The notes under the pieces were generated by a model. That model was not told the DNA's origin and did no database searches. It worked only from the letters and a program-made list of their open reading frames with translations. 37,485 nt of DNA from positions 1 to 37,485 of the forward strand of contig SXOO01000229.1 in NCBI GenBank assembly GCA_005776725.1, given 5' to 3'. Below are positions 15,800-23,672 of the stretch, piece after piece. Both the position numbers and the translations under genes were made by a program. Position 1 is the first letter of the stretch. Each line of letters opens with the position of its first letter. Source of the DNA: Pseudomonadota bacterium. GTDB lineage: Bacteria > Myxococcota_A > UBA9042 > GCA-2863065.

Positions 15800-17998
15800 A
15801 TGAGAACCTTTGCCTCCCTCTTCTCGTTGGGTCACCTCGCCCGGGCGCTGTCTGGCGCCGCGCTCGTCGTCGGGATGACCGTTGCCGTCCCCGACGCCCG
15901 CGCCTATCACGACGAGGAGGCCGCAATCCCGGAGTCACCCGGGCGCGATTTCACCTGGGAGCAGGGGTGCAAGCGCCCCGACGGTGAGGTGGTCGAAGGT
16001 TTCTGGCGCAAGGCCGAGGAGCCGGGCTTCGTCTGGCAAGACGCGGGCTACGACGCTGACGGCAACTGGTACGACTACGACTTCGTCCCCGAGGAGTCTG
16101 CGCCCCCCGGCTATGCCTGGGAGCCCGGCTATCGGGGCACGGACGGCGTCTGGCAGATGGGAGTCTGGCGCAAGGAGAAGCGCGAGAACTTCCGCTGGCG
16201 CCCGGGCTACTACGAGGCCAGCGAGTACGTGGCGCCCGACTGGGAGCCCGAGGAGGTCGAAGAGACCGAAGAAGAGGTTGTCTATGAGCCCGGTTACCGG
16301 GCGCCTACGGGCTACTTCATCGACGGCTTCGCGCGGCCCGTCGTGCGTACCGGGTACGCCTGGGTGCCGGGGCACTGGGATGGCCTCACCTATGTGCAGG
16401 GGTACTGGTATCCCACGACCACGCGGGCGGACGCCGTCTACGTGAACGGCTACGTCGGGGGAGACGGCTACTGGGTCGACGGCTTCTGGCGACCGTCCGA
16501 TCGGTCCGGGTACGCGTGGGTCGACGGCTACTACGTGGCCGACAGCTACGTTTGGGGCTTCTGGCGCCCGAGCGTAGTGCGCGCCGGCTTCACCTGGGAG
16601 GTCGGTTATGTCTCGGGTGGCGTGTGGGTGGACGGCTATTGGCGGCCGGGGATTCGCACGGGCCACTACTGGCTGCCGGGGTACTACCACCGGGGCGCGT
16701 ACGTCTCGGGTAACTGGATCCTGGGCCGCCCGCCCGTGCTCTATAGCGACCCCTACTACTACCGGTACCACGCGTACTCGACCCGTGGTTACTACCACCA
16801 CTACCACATCGCCCACGGCCGCCCCTGCCCGGGCCCGTTCTACCGCATGGGTCGCAGCGTTCTCTGGTCGCGCCCTGCCGTCTACCAGCCGGTCGTGCGC
16901 CCTGCCAGCTACCAGCGGCAGGCCTACCAGGCCCCCTATCGCACGACGCAGCCGCGCCGAGGCGACATCGGGCAGCGGGCACCTGTGGGTTCGGCGCGGG
17001 CCGGTCAGGGCAACCGCCCGGTTCGGTACGACGCGGATCGCCCCACCCGGACCGCAGCGAGCGGCCGTCCCGAGCGTAACCCGAGCTTCCAGCGCCCTGC
17101 AGCGGGCACCGGCCGTCAGCCGGCGGGGACCTCGCCCGGCTTCTACCAGGACCACAAGGCCCAGGGACGGCAGCCCGCGACCGACGCGGGTCGTCCCGAC
17201 GGCCGCGACGGTCGACCCGGCGCACGTGATGGCGCTTCTGCAATGATGGGACGTCCTGGCCAGGCCGGTCGTCAGCCGGCGCGACCCGAGATCGAGCGGC
17301 ATGGCCAGCCCGGCCGTCCCTCGCGGGCGGAGGCCCAGCCCGGCCGCCCCGCGCGGACCGAGGTACAGCCCGGCCGACCCTCGCGCGTCGAGACCCAGCC
17401 GGCGCGACCGGAGCTCCAGCCGGGCCGGCCCGCTCGCACGGAGGGCCAGCCCTCGCGGTTCGAGACCCAGCCCTCGAACCCGAATGAGGTCAAGACCCAA
17501 CCAGCGCGGACGGAGCTCCCGCCGGGGCGCCCGGTTCGAACGGAGGTCCAGCCCGCACGGCCGCAGACCCAGCCCGGGCGCCCAGCGCGCACGGAGGTCC
17601 AGCCCACGCGGATCGAGACACAGCCTGCGCAGCCCACCCGTGTGGAGACTCAGCCCGCGCGGCCCACCCGCGTCGAGGCTCAGCCCGCGCGGCCCACCCG
17701 CGTCGAGGCTCAGCCCGCGCGGCCCACCCGCGTAGAGACTCAGCCTGCGCGACCCACCCGCGTAGAGACTCAGCCTGCGCGACCCACCCGCGTCGAGAGC
17801 CAGCCCTCGCGACCCACGCAAATCGAGAGCAAGCCCTCGCGACCGGCCTTCGAGCGTGCGCCCAGCCGGCAGCCGGCGCCCTCCATTCGCCCCCCGCAGC
17901 CGCAGGTTCAGCCGCGCAAGCCCACGACGGTGCAGCCGTCCTCGCGGCAGCCGGGACGCGCGCCGGGCCGTGGCGGCCTGCCCACGCGCACGCGCTGA
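15800..17998 (+). CDS. Secreted Tyr/Trp-repeat (YxWxxGxW-type) protein with low-complexity Pro/Arg/Gln tail
   Basis: The product has 732 residues from ATG 15800, with AGGAG 6 bases upstream. A signal peptide ends near DARAYHDEE. Residues about 45-310 carry about a dozen repeats of the form GYxWxxGYx...GYWxxGFWRP (for example GYAWVDGYYVAD and GYWVDGFWRPSDRSGY). This aromatic repeat is known from secreted, often outer-membrane or matrix-associated proteins of proteobacteria and myxobacteria; its function is poorly known. Residues 310-380 are Tyr/His-rich, which might bind metal. From residue 380 the protein is low-complexity, with QPGRPxRxE units becoming exact 10-residue repeats of QPARPTRVET type before a basic C-terminus. 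A sigma-54 promoter candidate with upstream dyads precedes it, so expression is probably signal-dependent. Confidence 0.78.
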   Translation: MRTFASLFSLGHLARALSGAALVVGMTVAVPDARAYHDEEAAIPESPGRDFTWEQGCKRPDGEVVEGFWRKAEEPGFVWQDAGYDADGNWYDYDFVPEESAPPGYAWEPGYRGTDGVWQMGVWRKEKRENFRWRPGYYEASEYVAPDWEPEEVEETEEEVVYEPGYRAPTGYFIDGFARPVVRTGYAWVPGHWDGLTYVQGYWYPTTTRADAVYVNGYVGGDGYWVDGFWRPSDRSGYAWVDGYYVADSYVWGFWRPSVVRAGFTWEVGYVSGGVWVDGYWRPGIRTGHYWLPGYYHRGAYVSGNWILGRPPVLYSDPYYYRYHAYSTRGYYHHYHIAHGRPCPGPFYRMGRSVLWSRPAVYQPVVRPASYQRQAYQAPYRTTQPRRGDIGQRAPVGSARAGQGNRPVRYDADRPTRTAASGRPERNPSFQRPAAGTGRQPAGTSPGFYQDHKAQGRQPATDAGRPDGRDGRPGARDGASAMMGRPGQAGRQPARPEIERHGQPGRPSRAEAQPGRPARTEVQPGRPSRVETQPARPELQPGRPARTEGQPSRFETQPSNPNEVKTQPARTELPPGRPVRTEVQPARPQTQPGRPARTEVQPTRIETQPAQPTRVETQPARPTRVEAQPARPTRVEAQPARPTRVETQPARPTRVETQPARPTRVESQPSRPTQIESKPSRPAFERAPSRQPAPSIRPPQPQVQPRKPTTVQPSSRQPGRAPGRGGLPTRTR
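17621..17830 (+). repeat. Seven tandem 30-bp repeats coding for QPARPTRVE(T/A/S)
   Basis: Seven head-to-tail 30-bp units run from 17621 to 17830; units 2 and 3 (17651-17710) are identical and the others differ by one to a few bases. The unit is a multiple of three, so the frame is kept. More divergent versions of the same motif extend back to about 17300. The near identity of the central units indicates recent expansion by slippage or unequal exchange, so copy number probably varies between strains. Confidence 0.9.
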
Positions 17999-18008
17999 CC
18001 GCAGCCCG

Positions 18009-18022
18009 GCCCCGCCAGGGGC
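18009..18022 (+). terminator. Weak hairpin after the Tyr/Trp-repeat gene
   Basis: GCCCC-GCCA-GGGGC, 10 bases after the stop codon, makes a short GC stem with no T-run behind it. It might slow or end transcription but is not a convincing intrinsic terminator. Confidence 0.2.
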
Positions 18023-18056
18023 ACCCCCGCGCAGCGCGAGATCTCACGGAGAAGTG

Positions 18057-18085
18057 TTGACTCCATCCGCACCCTCGGCTTAGAG
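18057..18085 (+). promoter_or_regulatory. Possible sigma-70-type promoter for the sterol gene pair
   Basis: TTGACT (18057-18062) is close to the -35 consensus. TTAGAG (18080-18085), 17 bases later, is a poor -10. The 159-base gap before the sterol reductase gene is the natural site for a promoter of that pair. Weak evidence. Confidence 0.28.
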
Positions 18086-18157
18086 AGCGCCCTCGAATCG
18101 GCAAAAACATCAGTCGTTTCGAGAAGATAGAACGCGTTCCAGTCGACGGGTGAGCAA

Positions 18158-19219
18158 ATGACCCTCAGCAGCATCGCCGTGGCTACCGGGGCCTTCACGG
18201 CCTTCGTGATAGCGCTCGGCCTCCTCACTCGGTGGGTCCCCGCGCGGCGCCATCCGGGCGCCCTACTGCCCGATGGGACCCGCGTCGAGTACCCGATGAA
18301 TGGGCTCGCCGTGTTCCTGGTTGCCGTGCTCGGCTTCGTGGGGCTGGCGCTGGCGGGGGTCATCGACGGCGCCTGGCCGGTCCGGAACTTCTGGGCGCTC
18401 TTCCTCGCGGCCAACCTCTTCAGCGTCGTGCTCTCGGCGTGGCTCTGGGCCACTGGCAGCGAGCGAGGACAGCGCGGGCTGGTCGCTGGGTTCTGGCTGG
18501 GCAGCGAGCTCAACCCAACCGCTCTCGGCGTAGACCTCAAGGTCTTCAGCTACCGGCCCTCCCTGATCGGTCTCGCGATCCTGAATGCGTCGTTCGCCTT
18601 CGAGGAGCTGGCCCGCACCGGCTCGGTCTCGCTGGCGATGGCGCTCTTTCAGGCCTTCACGTTCATCTACCTGCTCCTCACCTTCCAGTTCGAGCACGGC
18701 ATGCTCTCGATGTTCGATGTCATCGAGGAGCGGTTCGGCTTCATGCTGGTCTGGGGCGACTACGCGCTCGTGCCGTTCTTCTACTGCATCCCCGGGTGGA
18801 CGCTCCTCACCCGCCCCGAACCGATCGCGCCCTGGGCAGCAGTGGCGCTGACGGCTCTCTTCTGCTTCGGCTATTGGGTCTTCCGAGGGACCAACGAGCA
18901 GAAGAGCCGGTTCAAGGCCAATCCGACGCGCCTCATCTGGGGCAAAGCGCCAGAGACCGTGGGCGGCCGCCTGCTCGTCTCAGGATTCTGGGGCATCGGC
19001 CGGAAGCTCAACTACTCGGGCGAGATCCTGGTCTATGTGGCCTTCGCGGGCACCGCCGGGCTCAGCGCCCCATGGCCGTGGCTCCTCCCCGCCTGGCTAT
19101 TCACGCTGCTGCTCCACCGCGCACATCGCGACGACCAGCGCTGCCGCAAGAAGTACGGAGCGCTGTGGGAGCAGTACTGCGCCCGCGCCCGCTTCCGCAT
19201 GATCCCGTTCGTCTACTGA
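18158..19219 (+). CDS. Sterol reductase, ERG4/ERG24 family (probable delta-14 sterol reductase)
   Basis: The product has 353 residues, a polytopic membrane protein of about 8-10 helices. Family motifs are strong: GSELNP (residues 115-120), DVIEERFGFMLVWGD (187-201, where eukaryotic members have a D-x-x-x-x-x-FG-x-x-x-x-x-GD segment), LLVSGFWGIGRKLNYSGE (272-289, family signature 2) and the C-terminal HRAHRDDQRCRKKYG...RMIPFVY (320-353). These enzymes reduce sterol double bonds with NADPH. Subfamilies act at delta-14, delta-7 or delta-24(28) and cannot be firmly separated by eye. The CYP51-like gene 67 bases downstream makes the delta-14 step most likely, because that bond is created by CYP51. 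One signature residue, Arg after ELNP in many members, is Thr here. Start ATG 18158 with a weak GGTGAG ribosome site. Confidence 0.88.
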   Translation: MTLSSIAVATGAFTAFVIALGLLTRWVPARRHPGALLPDGTRVEYPMNGLAVFLVAVLGFVGLALAGVIDGAWPVRNFWALFLAANLFSVVLSAWLWATGSERGQRGLVAGFWLGSELNPTALGVDLKVFSYRPSLIGLAILNASFAFEELARTGSVSLAMALFQAFTFIYLLLTFQFEHGMLSMFDVIEERFGFMLVWGDYALVPFFYCIPGWTLLTRPEPIAPWAAVALTALFCFGYWVFRGTNEQKSRFKANPTRLIWGKAPETVGGRLLVSGFWGIGRKLNYSGEILVYVAFAGTAGLSAPWPWLLPAWLFTLLLHRAHRDDQRCRKKYGALWEQYCARARFRMIPFVY

Positions 19220-19286
19220 TCCACCTGCCGCGGCCGCTCGCTCGCGAGCCACCCGCCGTCACCGACCCAGCACAGCGAGGACCCCG

Positions 19287-20675
19287 ATGGACGCTAGCCT
19301 GACCCTGCGTACGTGGCTCAACCGGCAGCCCGATCAAGCGATGCCCCCTTACCTCTCGCGCGGCTTGCCGGTGATCGGCCACACGCGCGAGTTCGGGCAA
19401 GATCCCGTCTCGTTCATGCAGCGCGGGCAACGCGAGCACGGCGAGCTGTTCACGTTCAACCTGATGGGCACACCCGCGGTGGGCATGGTGAGCCCGGAGG
19501 CCAGCGAGGCGTTCTTCCGCGCGTCTGACTCGGTGCTCTCCGCGAAGGAGGCCTACCGCATCATGACCCCCGTGTTCGGCAAGGGGATCGCCTACGACGC
19601 CGAGCCCGAGATCATGGACGAGCAGCTGGCGTTCCTCTACCCGGCGCTGAAGGCGTCTTGCCTCGAGCGATACGCGCTCCTCATGGCGGAGGAGGCGGAG
19701 CGATACTTCGACGGCTGGGGCGCCCAGGGCGAGGTTGACCTCAACGACTTCGGCATCGAGCTCACGATGTACACGTCGAGCCGTTCGCTGCTGGGGGCGG
19801 AGTTCCGTTCGAAGCTCGACACCCACTTCGCGGAGCTCTACCACCACCTCGACGCCAGCCTGACGCCGCTCGCCTACTTCTTCCCGTACCTGCCGATCCC
19901 AAAGTTCCGGGCCCGCGACCGGGCCCGCAAGGACCTCGTGAAGCTCTTCGGCGCCATCGTGGACGAGCGCCGCCGCTCGCCCAAGCCGGAGGACGACCTC
20001 CTCCAGGCGCTGATCCAGGGGCGCTACAAGGACGGGCGCGCGCTGACCCACGACGAGCTCACGGGCCTCATTCTCACCGTGGTCTTCGCAGGCCACCACA
20101 CGAGCGCGGCGCTCAGCGCGTGGACCGTGATCGAGCTCCTCCGAAACCCCGGCCACCTCGAGGGCATCCGCGCCGAGCTGGAGAGGCTGCACCCGACCCG
20201 AGACTCGATGACCCTCGGAAGCCTCAAGAACGCCGACCTGCTCGAGACCTTCATCATGGAGACCGAGCGGCTGCATCCGCCAATCGTGATCATGATGCGC
20301 AAGGCGATAAAAGAGTTCTCCTACCGTCACTGGCGGATCCCCGCGGGGACGATGATGGTCACCTCACCGGGCGCCCAGCACTTGCTCCCCGATGTGTTCT
20401 CGCGCCCAGAGTCCTTCGACCCCTCCCGGTTCGGCGAGGGCCGCGCCGAGAACAAGAAGCACCCGTACTCGATGATCACGTTCGGCGGCGGCAAGCATAA
20501 GTGCATCGGGCTGCACTTCGCCTACCTGCAGCTGAAGGCCATCTTCACGACCATGCTGCGCCGCTTCGACATGACCCTGGTGGGCTCGGCGGAGTCATAC
20601 CAGCCCAATTACGACTTCATGCTCATCGGTCCGAAAAAGCCGGCGCGGATCCGCTACGTGCGGCGCGCGGCCTGA
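19287..20675 (+). CDS. CYP51-like sterol 14-alpha-demethylase (cytochrome P450)
   Basis: The product has 462 residues, usual for CYP51, from ATG 19287 with GAGGA 6 bases upstream. Motifs: VFGKGIAYD (96-104, the CYP51 B'-helix signature V-F-G-x-G-x-x-YD), AGHHTS (268-273, I-helix, with the His/Thr pair typical of CYP51), ETER (E325-R328, ExxR) and the heme loop FGGGKHKCIG (399-408, Cys406 as heme ligand). CYP51 removes the 14-alpha methyl group of lanosterol or cycloartenol in three oxidations. There is no strong N-terminal membrane anchor, as in the Methylococcus and Mycobacterium enzymes. It follows the sterol reductase on the same strand and is probably co-transcribed. Needed ferredoxin or reductase partners are not in the window. 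Confidence 0.9.
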   Translation: MDASLTLRTWLNRQPDQAMPPYLSRGLPVIGHTREFGQDPVSFMQRGQREHGELFTFNLMGTPAVGMVSPEASEAFFRASDSVLSAKEAYRIMTPVFGKGIAYDAEPEIMDEQLAFLYPALKASCLERYALLMAEEAERYFDGWGAQGEVDLNDFGIELTMYTSSRSLLGAEFRSKLDTHFAELYHHLDASLTPLAYFFPYLPIPKFRARDRARKDLVKLFGAIVDERRRSPKPEDDLLQALIQGRYKDGRALTHDELTGLILTVVFAGHHTSAALSAWTVIELLRNPGHLEGIRAELERLHPTRDSMTLGSLKNADLLETFIMETERLHPPIVIMMRKAIKEFSYRHWRIPAGTMMVTSPGAQHLLPDVFSRPESFDPSRFGEGRAENKKHPYSMITFGGGKHKCIGLHFAYLQLKAIFTTMLRRFDMTLVGSAESYQPNYDFMLIGPKKPARIRYVRRAA

Positions 20676-20700
20676 GCCGTACTCGCGCGCTCGGAGGAGC

Positions 20701-20719
20701 GCCGCGATCGGCGCGCGGC
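20701..20719 (+). terminator. GC hairpin between convergent genes
   Basis: GCCGCG (20701-20706) and CGCGGC (20714-20719) form a 6-bp stem 25 bases after the CYP51-like stop and before the convergent lipoprotein gene ending at 20772. There is no T-run on either side. It is a terminator candidate by position only. Confidence 0.3.
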
Positions 20720-20771
20720 CCCGCTGCGGGCGTACAACCTGAACCCCCGCGGTCTGCCGAACGGCCGCGTC

Positions 20772-22007
20772 TCAGCTACCACAGGTCGCGGGCTTGCAGC
20801 TCGAGCCGGCGCTGAACGAGCCGCCGATCTCCGTGCACGCGCCCTGGGTGAGGCCTGGAACGCAGGCACCGAACGGCGTACAGCAGGCTCCGGTCGCCGG
20901 GGCCGCGCTGCAGACCAGCTCCTCGCAGACGAGGCCTAGATAGGGCGTGCCACCGCCCGAGGTGCACGCGTCGGCTGCGGCGGTGGAGCACACCGATCCG
21001 GTACAACAGGCCCACGCGTCCGGGGCGGGGACCGGACACTGGGCGATCTCGCACGACGCCGCAGAAGACAACACGCCACCGAAGGCCTGGCACTCGTCCG
21101 CTTCGGACGCGACACAGCCGCCATCCGGCAGGCAGCATGGGGCTCCGGGCCCCGGGGGGACGCAGACCGCTACGTCGCAGCTGGCACCCTCGGCGAAGCT
21201 GCCTCCAGCCAAGGCACAGGACGTCGTGTCCAGCATCTCGCACGCGCCTTGGACGCAGCACGGGCCGGAGGCGCCCGTGCCGTCAGTGGCGTCGAGCCCA
21301 TCTGACGCATCAATGCCGTCGGTAGCGTCGGTGGTGTCGGTGAGGTCGGTGCCGTCTGTGCCATCCGTGATGTCGGTGCCGTCCGTGCCGTCGGTGGTGT
21401 CGGTGCCGTCCGTGGCGTCGGTGGTGTCGGTGAGGTCGGTGCCGTCCGTGGCGTCGGTGGTGTCGGTGAGGTCGGTGCCGTCCGTGGCGTCCACGAGGTC
21501 GCTGCTGTCCGTGGCGTCCACCAGGTCGCTGCCGTCCGTGACGTCCGCGCCGTCGGTTACATCGCTGCCGTCTGTGACGTCCGCGGTGTCGGTGCCGTCG
21601 TTGCCCTCCGTGACGTCCGCGCTGTCGGTCGCATCGCTGCCGTCCGTGACGTCCGCGCTGTCGATGCCGTCGGTGCCGTCCGTGGCGTCCGCGCTGTCGA
21701 TGCCGTCGCTACCGTCCGTGGCGTCCGCGCCGTCGGTCACATCGCTGCCGTCCGTGGCGTCGCTGACGGTGGAGCCATCGCTGCTGTCCGTGCCATCGGA
21801 GCCCTCGGTGGAGTCGGTCGCATCTCCGGCCGCGCTCCCATCCGAACCGTCCGTGTCGACGCCGTCGGCCGTGTCCGTCGCCTCGACGCCGTCGAGCGTG
21901 TCCGCGGACCCGTGGAGGGCGGACTCGGCGCCGCTATCGCTCGACTCGCAGGCGAGCATGAAACCCAAGAGCCCCAAGGTCAGTCGTCGTCGGCCTGCTT
22001 CTCTCAT
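20772..22007 (-). CDS. Lipoprotein with long Asp/Thr/Ser/Gly repeat and four six-Cys modules
   Basis: The product has 411 residues from ATG at 22007, with GGGAGGG about 5 bases upstream. Signal peptide with lipobox FMLAC (Cys20). Residues about 40-245 are an acidic low-complexity stretch of TDG/TDA/SDG units, highly negative, likely extended and perhaps calcium-binding. Residues about 250-411 are four modules of about 35-40 residues of the form CC-x4/5-C-x7/8-C-x3-GG-x6/8-C-x4/5-C; examples begin GPCCVQGAC, APCCLPDGGC, WACCTGSVC and GACCTPFGAC. Similar CC/GG modules are known in surface proteins of planctomycetes and myxobacteria, without a known function. The likely layout is lipid anchor, acidic stalk, disulfide-bonded head at the cell surface. 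It is divergent from the lipoprotein gene at 22289. Confidence 0.85.
   Translation of the reverse strand: MREAGRRRLTLGLLGFMLACESSDSGAESALHGSADTLDGVEATDTADGVDTDGSDGSAAGDATDSTEGSDGTDSSDGSTVSDATDGSDVTDGADATDGSDGIDSADATDGTDGIDSADVTDGSDATDSADVTEGNDGTDTADVTDGSDVTDGADVTDGSDLVDATDSSDLVDATDGTDLTDTTDATDGTDLTDTTDATDGTDTTDGTDGTDITDGTDGTDLTDTTDATDGIDASDGLDATDGTGASGPCCVQGACEMLDTTSCALAGGSFAEGASCDVAVCVPPGPGAPCCLPDGGCVASEADECQAFGGVLSSAASCEIAQCPVPAPDAWACCTGSVCSTAAADACTSGGGTPYLGLVCEELVCSAAPATGACCTPFGACVPGLTQGACTEIGGSFSAGSSCKPATCGS
21282..21870 (-). repeat. Asp-rich coding repeat, including 36-bp units
   Basis: The DNA coding the acidic stalk is built of degenerate 9- and 18-base elements. Between about 21380 and 21500 there are near-exact 36-bp units coding for TDLTDTTDATDG. 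Boundaries are approximate. The antisense strand is also open over this region because of the repeated pattern, giving a false Val/Pro/Ser-rich reading frame. Confidence 0.8.
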
Positions 22008-22156
22008 TCTGCCCTCCCATTCGCCGCGAGCGCAGGTTGTACGGTCCCCGCGCGGCGGTGTCGAGGTCCTGAGCGCCGGGGACGCCGCCGCTGGAGCCTG
22101 GCACCCACAGTGGATATGCTGCGGCCGTGTACGACCCTGCCCGCTGGCGAGCAATC

Positions 22157-22294
22157 TCATGTTGGGGCCGGGGCAGCAGAGCTCCCCGGCCCGGTTCACC
22201 TCCGCGCTCTCGCGCTCCGGTGAATTCATGTTGGGGCCGGGGCACCAGAGCTCCCCGGCCCGGTTCACCTCCGCGCTCTCGCGCTCCGGTGAAT
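22157..22294. repeat. 69-bp tandem duplication, each copy with a perfect 9-bp hairpin
   Basis: Bases 22157-22225 are repeated at 22226-22294 with one difference (G at 22176 against C at 22245). Each copy holds GGGCCGGGG and CCCCGGCCC separated by 10 bases (22165-22173 with 22184-22192; 22234-22242 with 22253-22261). The single difference falls in the loop, so both stems are intact. The duplication lies between two divergent lipoprotein genes and its last bases contain the probable GTG start (22289) of the rightward one. Its length, 23 codons, keeps any frame open on both strands. Confidence 0.93.
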
Positions 22295-22912
22295 TCCTTT
22301 TGCGCCGTCGCGCTCTGCGCCCTCCTGGCCTCCGGATGCAGCGCATCCGAAGACACGCCGCTGCCAGCGCTCCTGATCGGCACCCACACGGTGTCGATGC
22401 CGATCGAGGCCTCGGTCCTCCCCGTGGCGGCGAACGGCGAGTTCCCAGTCGTGGTGGGCGGACAAGGCGCAACGATGGTCGCCTGCGCGTTGAGGACCCA
22501 ATTGCCGCCGCTGGAGGGCCGGGCTTACACGGTGGACGTAGCCCTGCTGCGCCCGGACGGGACCGCGTGGGGGCGCCCGCGCGTCCGGAGGAACCCTGTG
22601 CTCGCGTCCGATGGGTTCTATTACTTCACTGACCTCTACCTCCTCGTCGGGACCTCCTCCACGGACGACGCATGGATTGGTCAGGTCGCCACGTTGACCG
22701 CCACCATCAAGGAGTCCAGCGCGCTGCCCTCCCTCGCTGAGGGCTCGGTCACCGCCACGCTCACCGATCGGCGCACGGACCCCGCGTTCCAGCCCCCCCC
22801 GCCGGACGCCGGCGGGCCCGCCGAGCCGGCCGACGAGCCGATTGCGCCACCGCCGCCCCTGGTTGACGCGGCTTCCCTCCTCGACGACATCGGGGAGCCG
22901 GACGCACCATGA
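22289..22912 (+). CDS. Predicted lipoprotein, unknown function
   Basis: The product has 207 residues from GTG 22289, which directly gives a hydrophobic signal with lipobox LASGC (Cys17). The start is not certain: the reading frame is open upstream through the 69-bp duplication, and the signal peptide from this GTG lacks the usual positive charge, so a start inside the repeat is possible. The mature part looks beta-rich, perhaps an Ig-like sandwich (THTVSMPIEASVLPV, GRAYTVDVALLRPDG, GFYYFTDLYLLVG), ending in a Pro-rich, acidic tail. No family recognised. The stop overlaps the ATG of the HD-domain gene by four bases. Confidence 0.65.
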   Translation: MNSFCAVALCALLASGCSASEDTPLPALLIGTHTVSMPIEASVLPVAANGEFPVVVGGQGATMVACALRTQLPPLEGRAYTVDVALLRPDGTAWGRPRVRRNPVLASDGFYYFTDLYLLVGTSSTDDAWIGQVATLTATIKESSALPSLAEGSVTATLTDRRTDPAFQPPPPDAGGPAEPADEPIAPPPPLVDAASLLDDIGEPDAP

Positions 22913-23583
22913 GGCCGCCTTTCCACACCGAGCGCCACGCGGCGCTGTGGGCGCACGTGGGCCCCACGGTCCCCACGGACGAGCTGGCACACGACCGTTG
23001 GCACATCGAGCGGGTCTACCGCTGGTCGGTCCACCTCGCCCGCTCACACGGCGTCGATCCCGACCTGGCGGGCGCCGCCGCGCTCGTCCACGACCTCGTC
23101 CCCATTCCGAAAGACCACGCGGACCGGCCGCTGGGCGGCGAGCGCTCTGCCGCCGCCGCGGGTCCCCTGCTCGACGCTGCCGGCTACACGGCGGACGAGC
23201 AGGCCGTGGTGCTCGACGCGGTCCGCACGTCTAGCTGGTCGCGCGGTCTCCCCCCGAACTCGGGAGTCGGCGCGGTGCTGCAGGACGCCGACCGTCTGGA
23301 TGCGATCGGCGTGATCGGCGCGGCGCGGTGCTTCGCTACCGCTCAGCACATGGCTCCACGGGCCGCCGGCCGTGCGTCCTTTCACCACCCGGACGACCCC
23401 GTGGCGCTGACCGAGCGCGCACTCGACGACCGCCACCACGCGGTCGACCATTTCCGTCGAAAGTTGCTGCTCCTCGCGGGCACGCTCCACACGGAGACGG
23501 CCCGGCGCGAAGGCTCGCGGCGCCACGAGGCCCTGCTGGCCCTGCTCGACGCGTACGCGCTGGACACAGTCGCTCCCGGTTGA
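22909..23583 (+). CDS. HD-domain phosphohydrolase (YedJ-like)
   Basis: The product has 224 residues, ordinary for the family. Metal-binding residues of the HD fold are visible: H32 (RWHIERV), the H61-D62 pair (LVHDLVPIPKDH) and the downstream DADRLDAIGVIGAAR (Asp126/Asp128/Asp131), a strong signature of the YedJ/YpgQ group. These enzymes remove phosphate from nucleotides or related small molecules; the substrate is uncertain. It is cytoplasmic, so the 4-base coupling to a lipoprotein gene is probably only transcriptional economy. 89 bases without a gene separate its stop from the convergent kinase gene. Confidence 0.86.
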   Translation: MRPPFHTERHAALWAHVGPTVPTDELAHDRWHIERVYRWSVHLARSHGVDPDLAGAAALVHDLVPIPKDHADRPLGGERSAAAAGPLLDAAGYTADEQAVVLDAVRTSSWSRGLPPNSGVGAVLQDADRLDAIGVIGAARCFATAQHMAPRAAGRASFHHPDDPVALTERALDDRHHAVDHFRRKLLLLAGTLHTETARREGSRRHEALLALLDAYALDTVAPG

Positions 23584-23672
23584 AGGGCCGAAGAGATGAG
23601 CCTCGCCCCAGACGCCGTCCCGCAGCGCGTTCTCTAGGGGGTCTGTGCCATTGGCCCAAACGCCACTCGCAG

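Noticed and set aside
15935..17821. 628-codon minus-strand open frame opposite the Tyr/Trp-repeat gene
   Set aside because: Antisense of repetitive DNA, giving artificial repeats. No start signal or family resemblance.
17621..17830. Thirty-base repeats resembling a CRISPR array
   Set aside because: The units touch head to tail with no spacers, lie in frame within a gene, and code for a regular peptide repeat.
22157..22294. Attachment site or mobile-element ends
   Set aside because: Only two adjacent direct copies, with no integrase, transposase or terminal inverted repeats nearby; a simple tandem duplication explains it.
20947..22632. Long plus-strand open frame rich in Val, Pro and Ser
   Set aside because: It is the antisense of the acidic-repeat lipoprotein; the repeat codons keep both strands open. 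The minus frame has a ribosome site, lipobox and Cys modules, and the plus frame has none.
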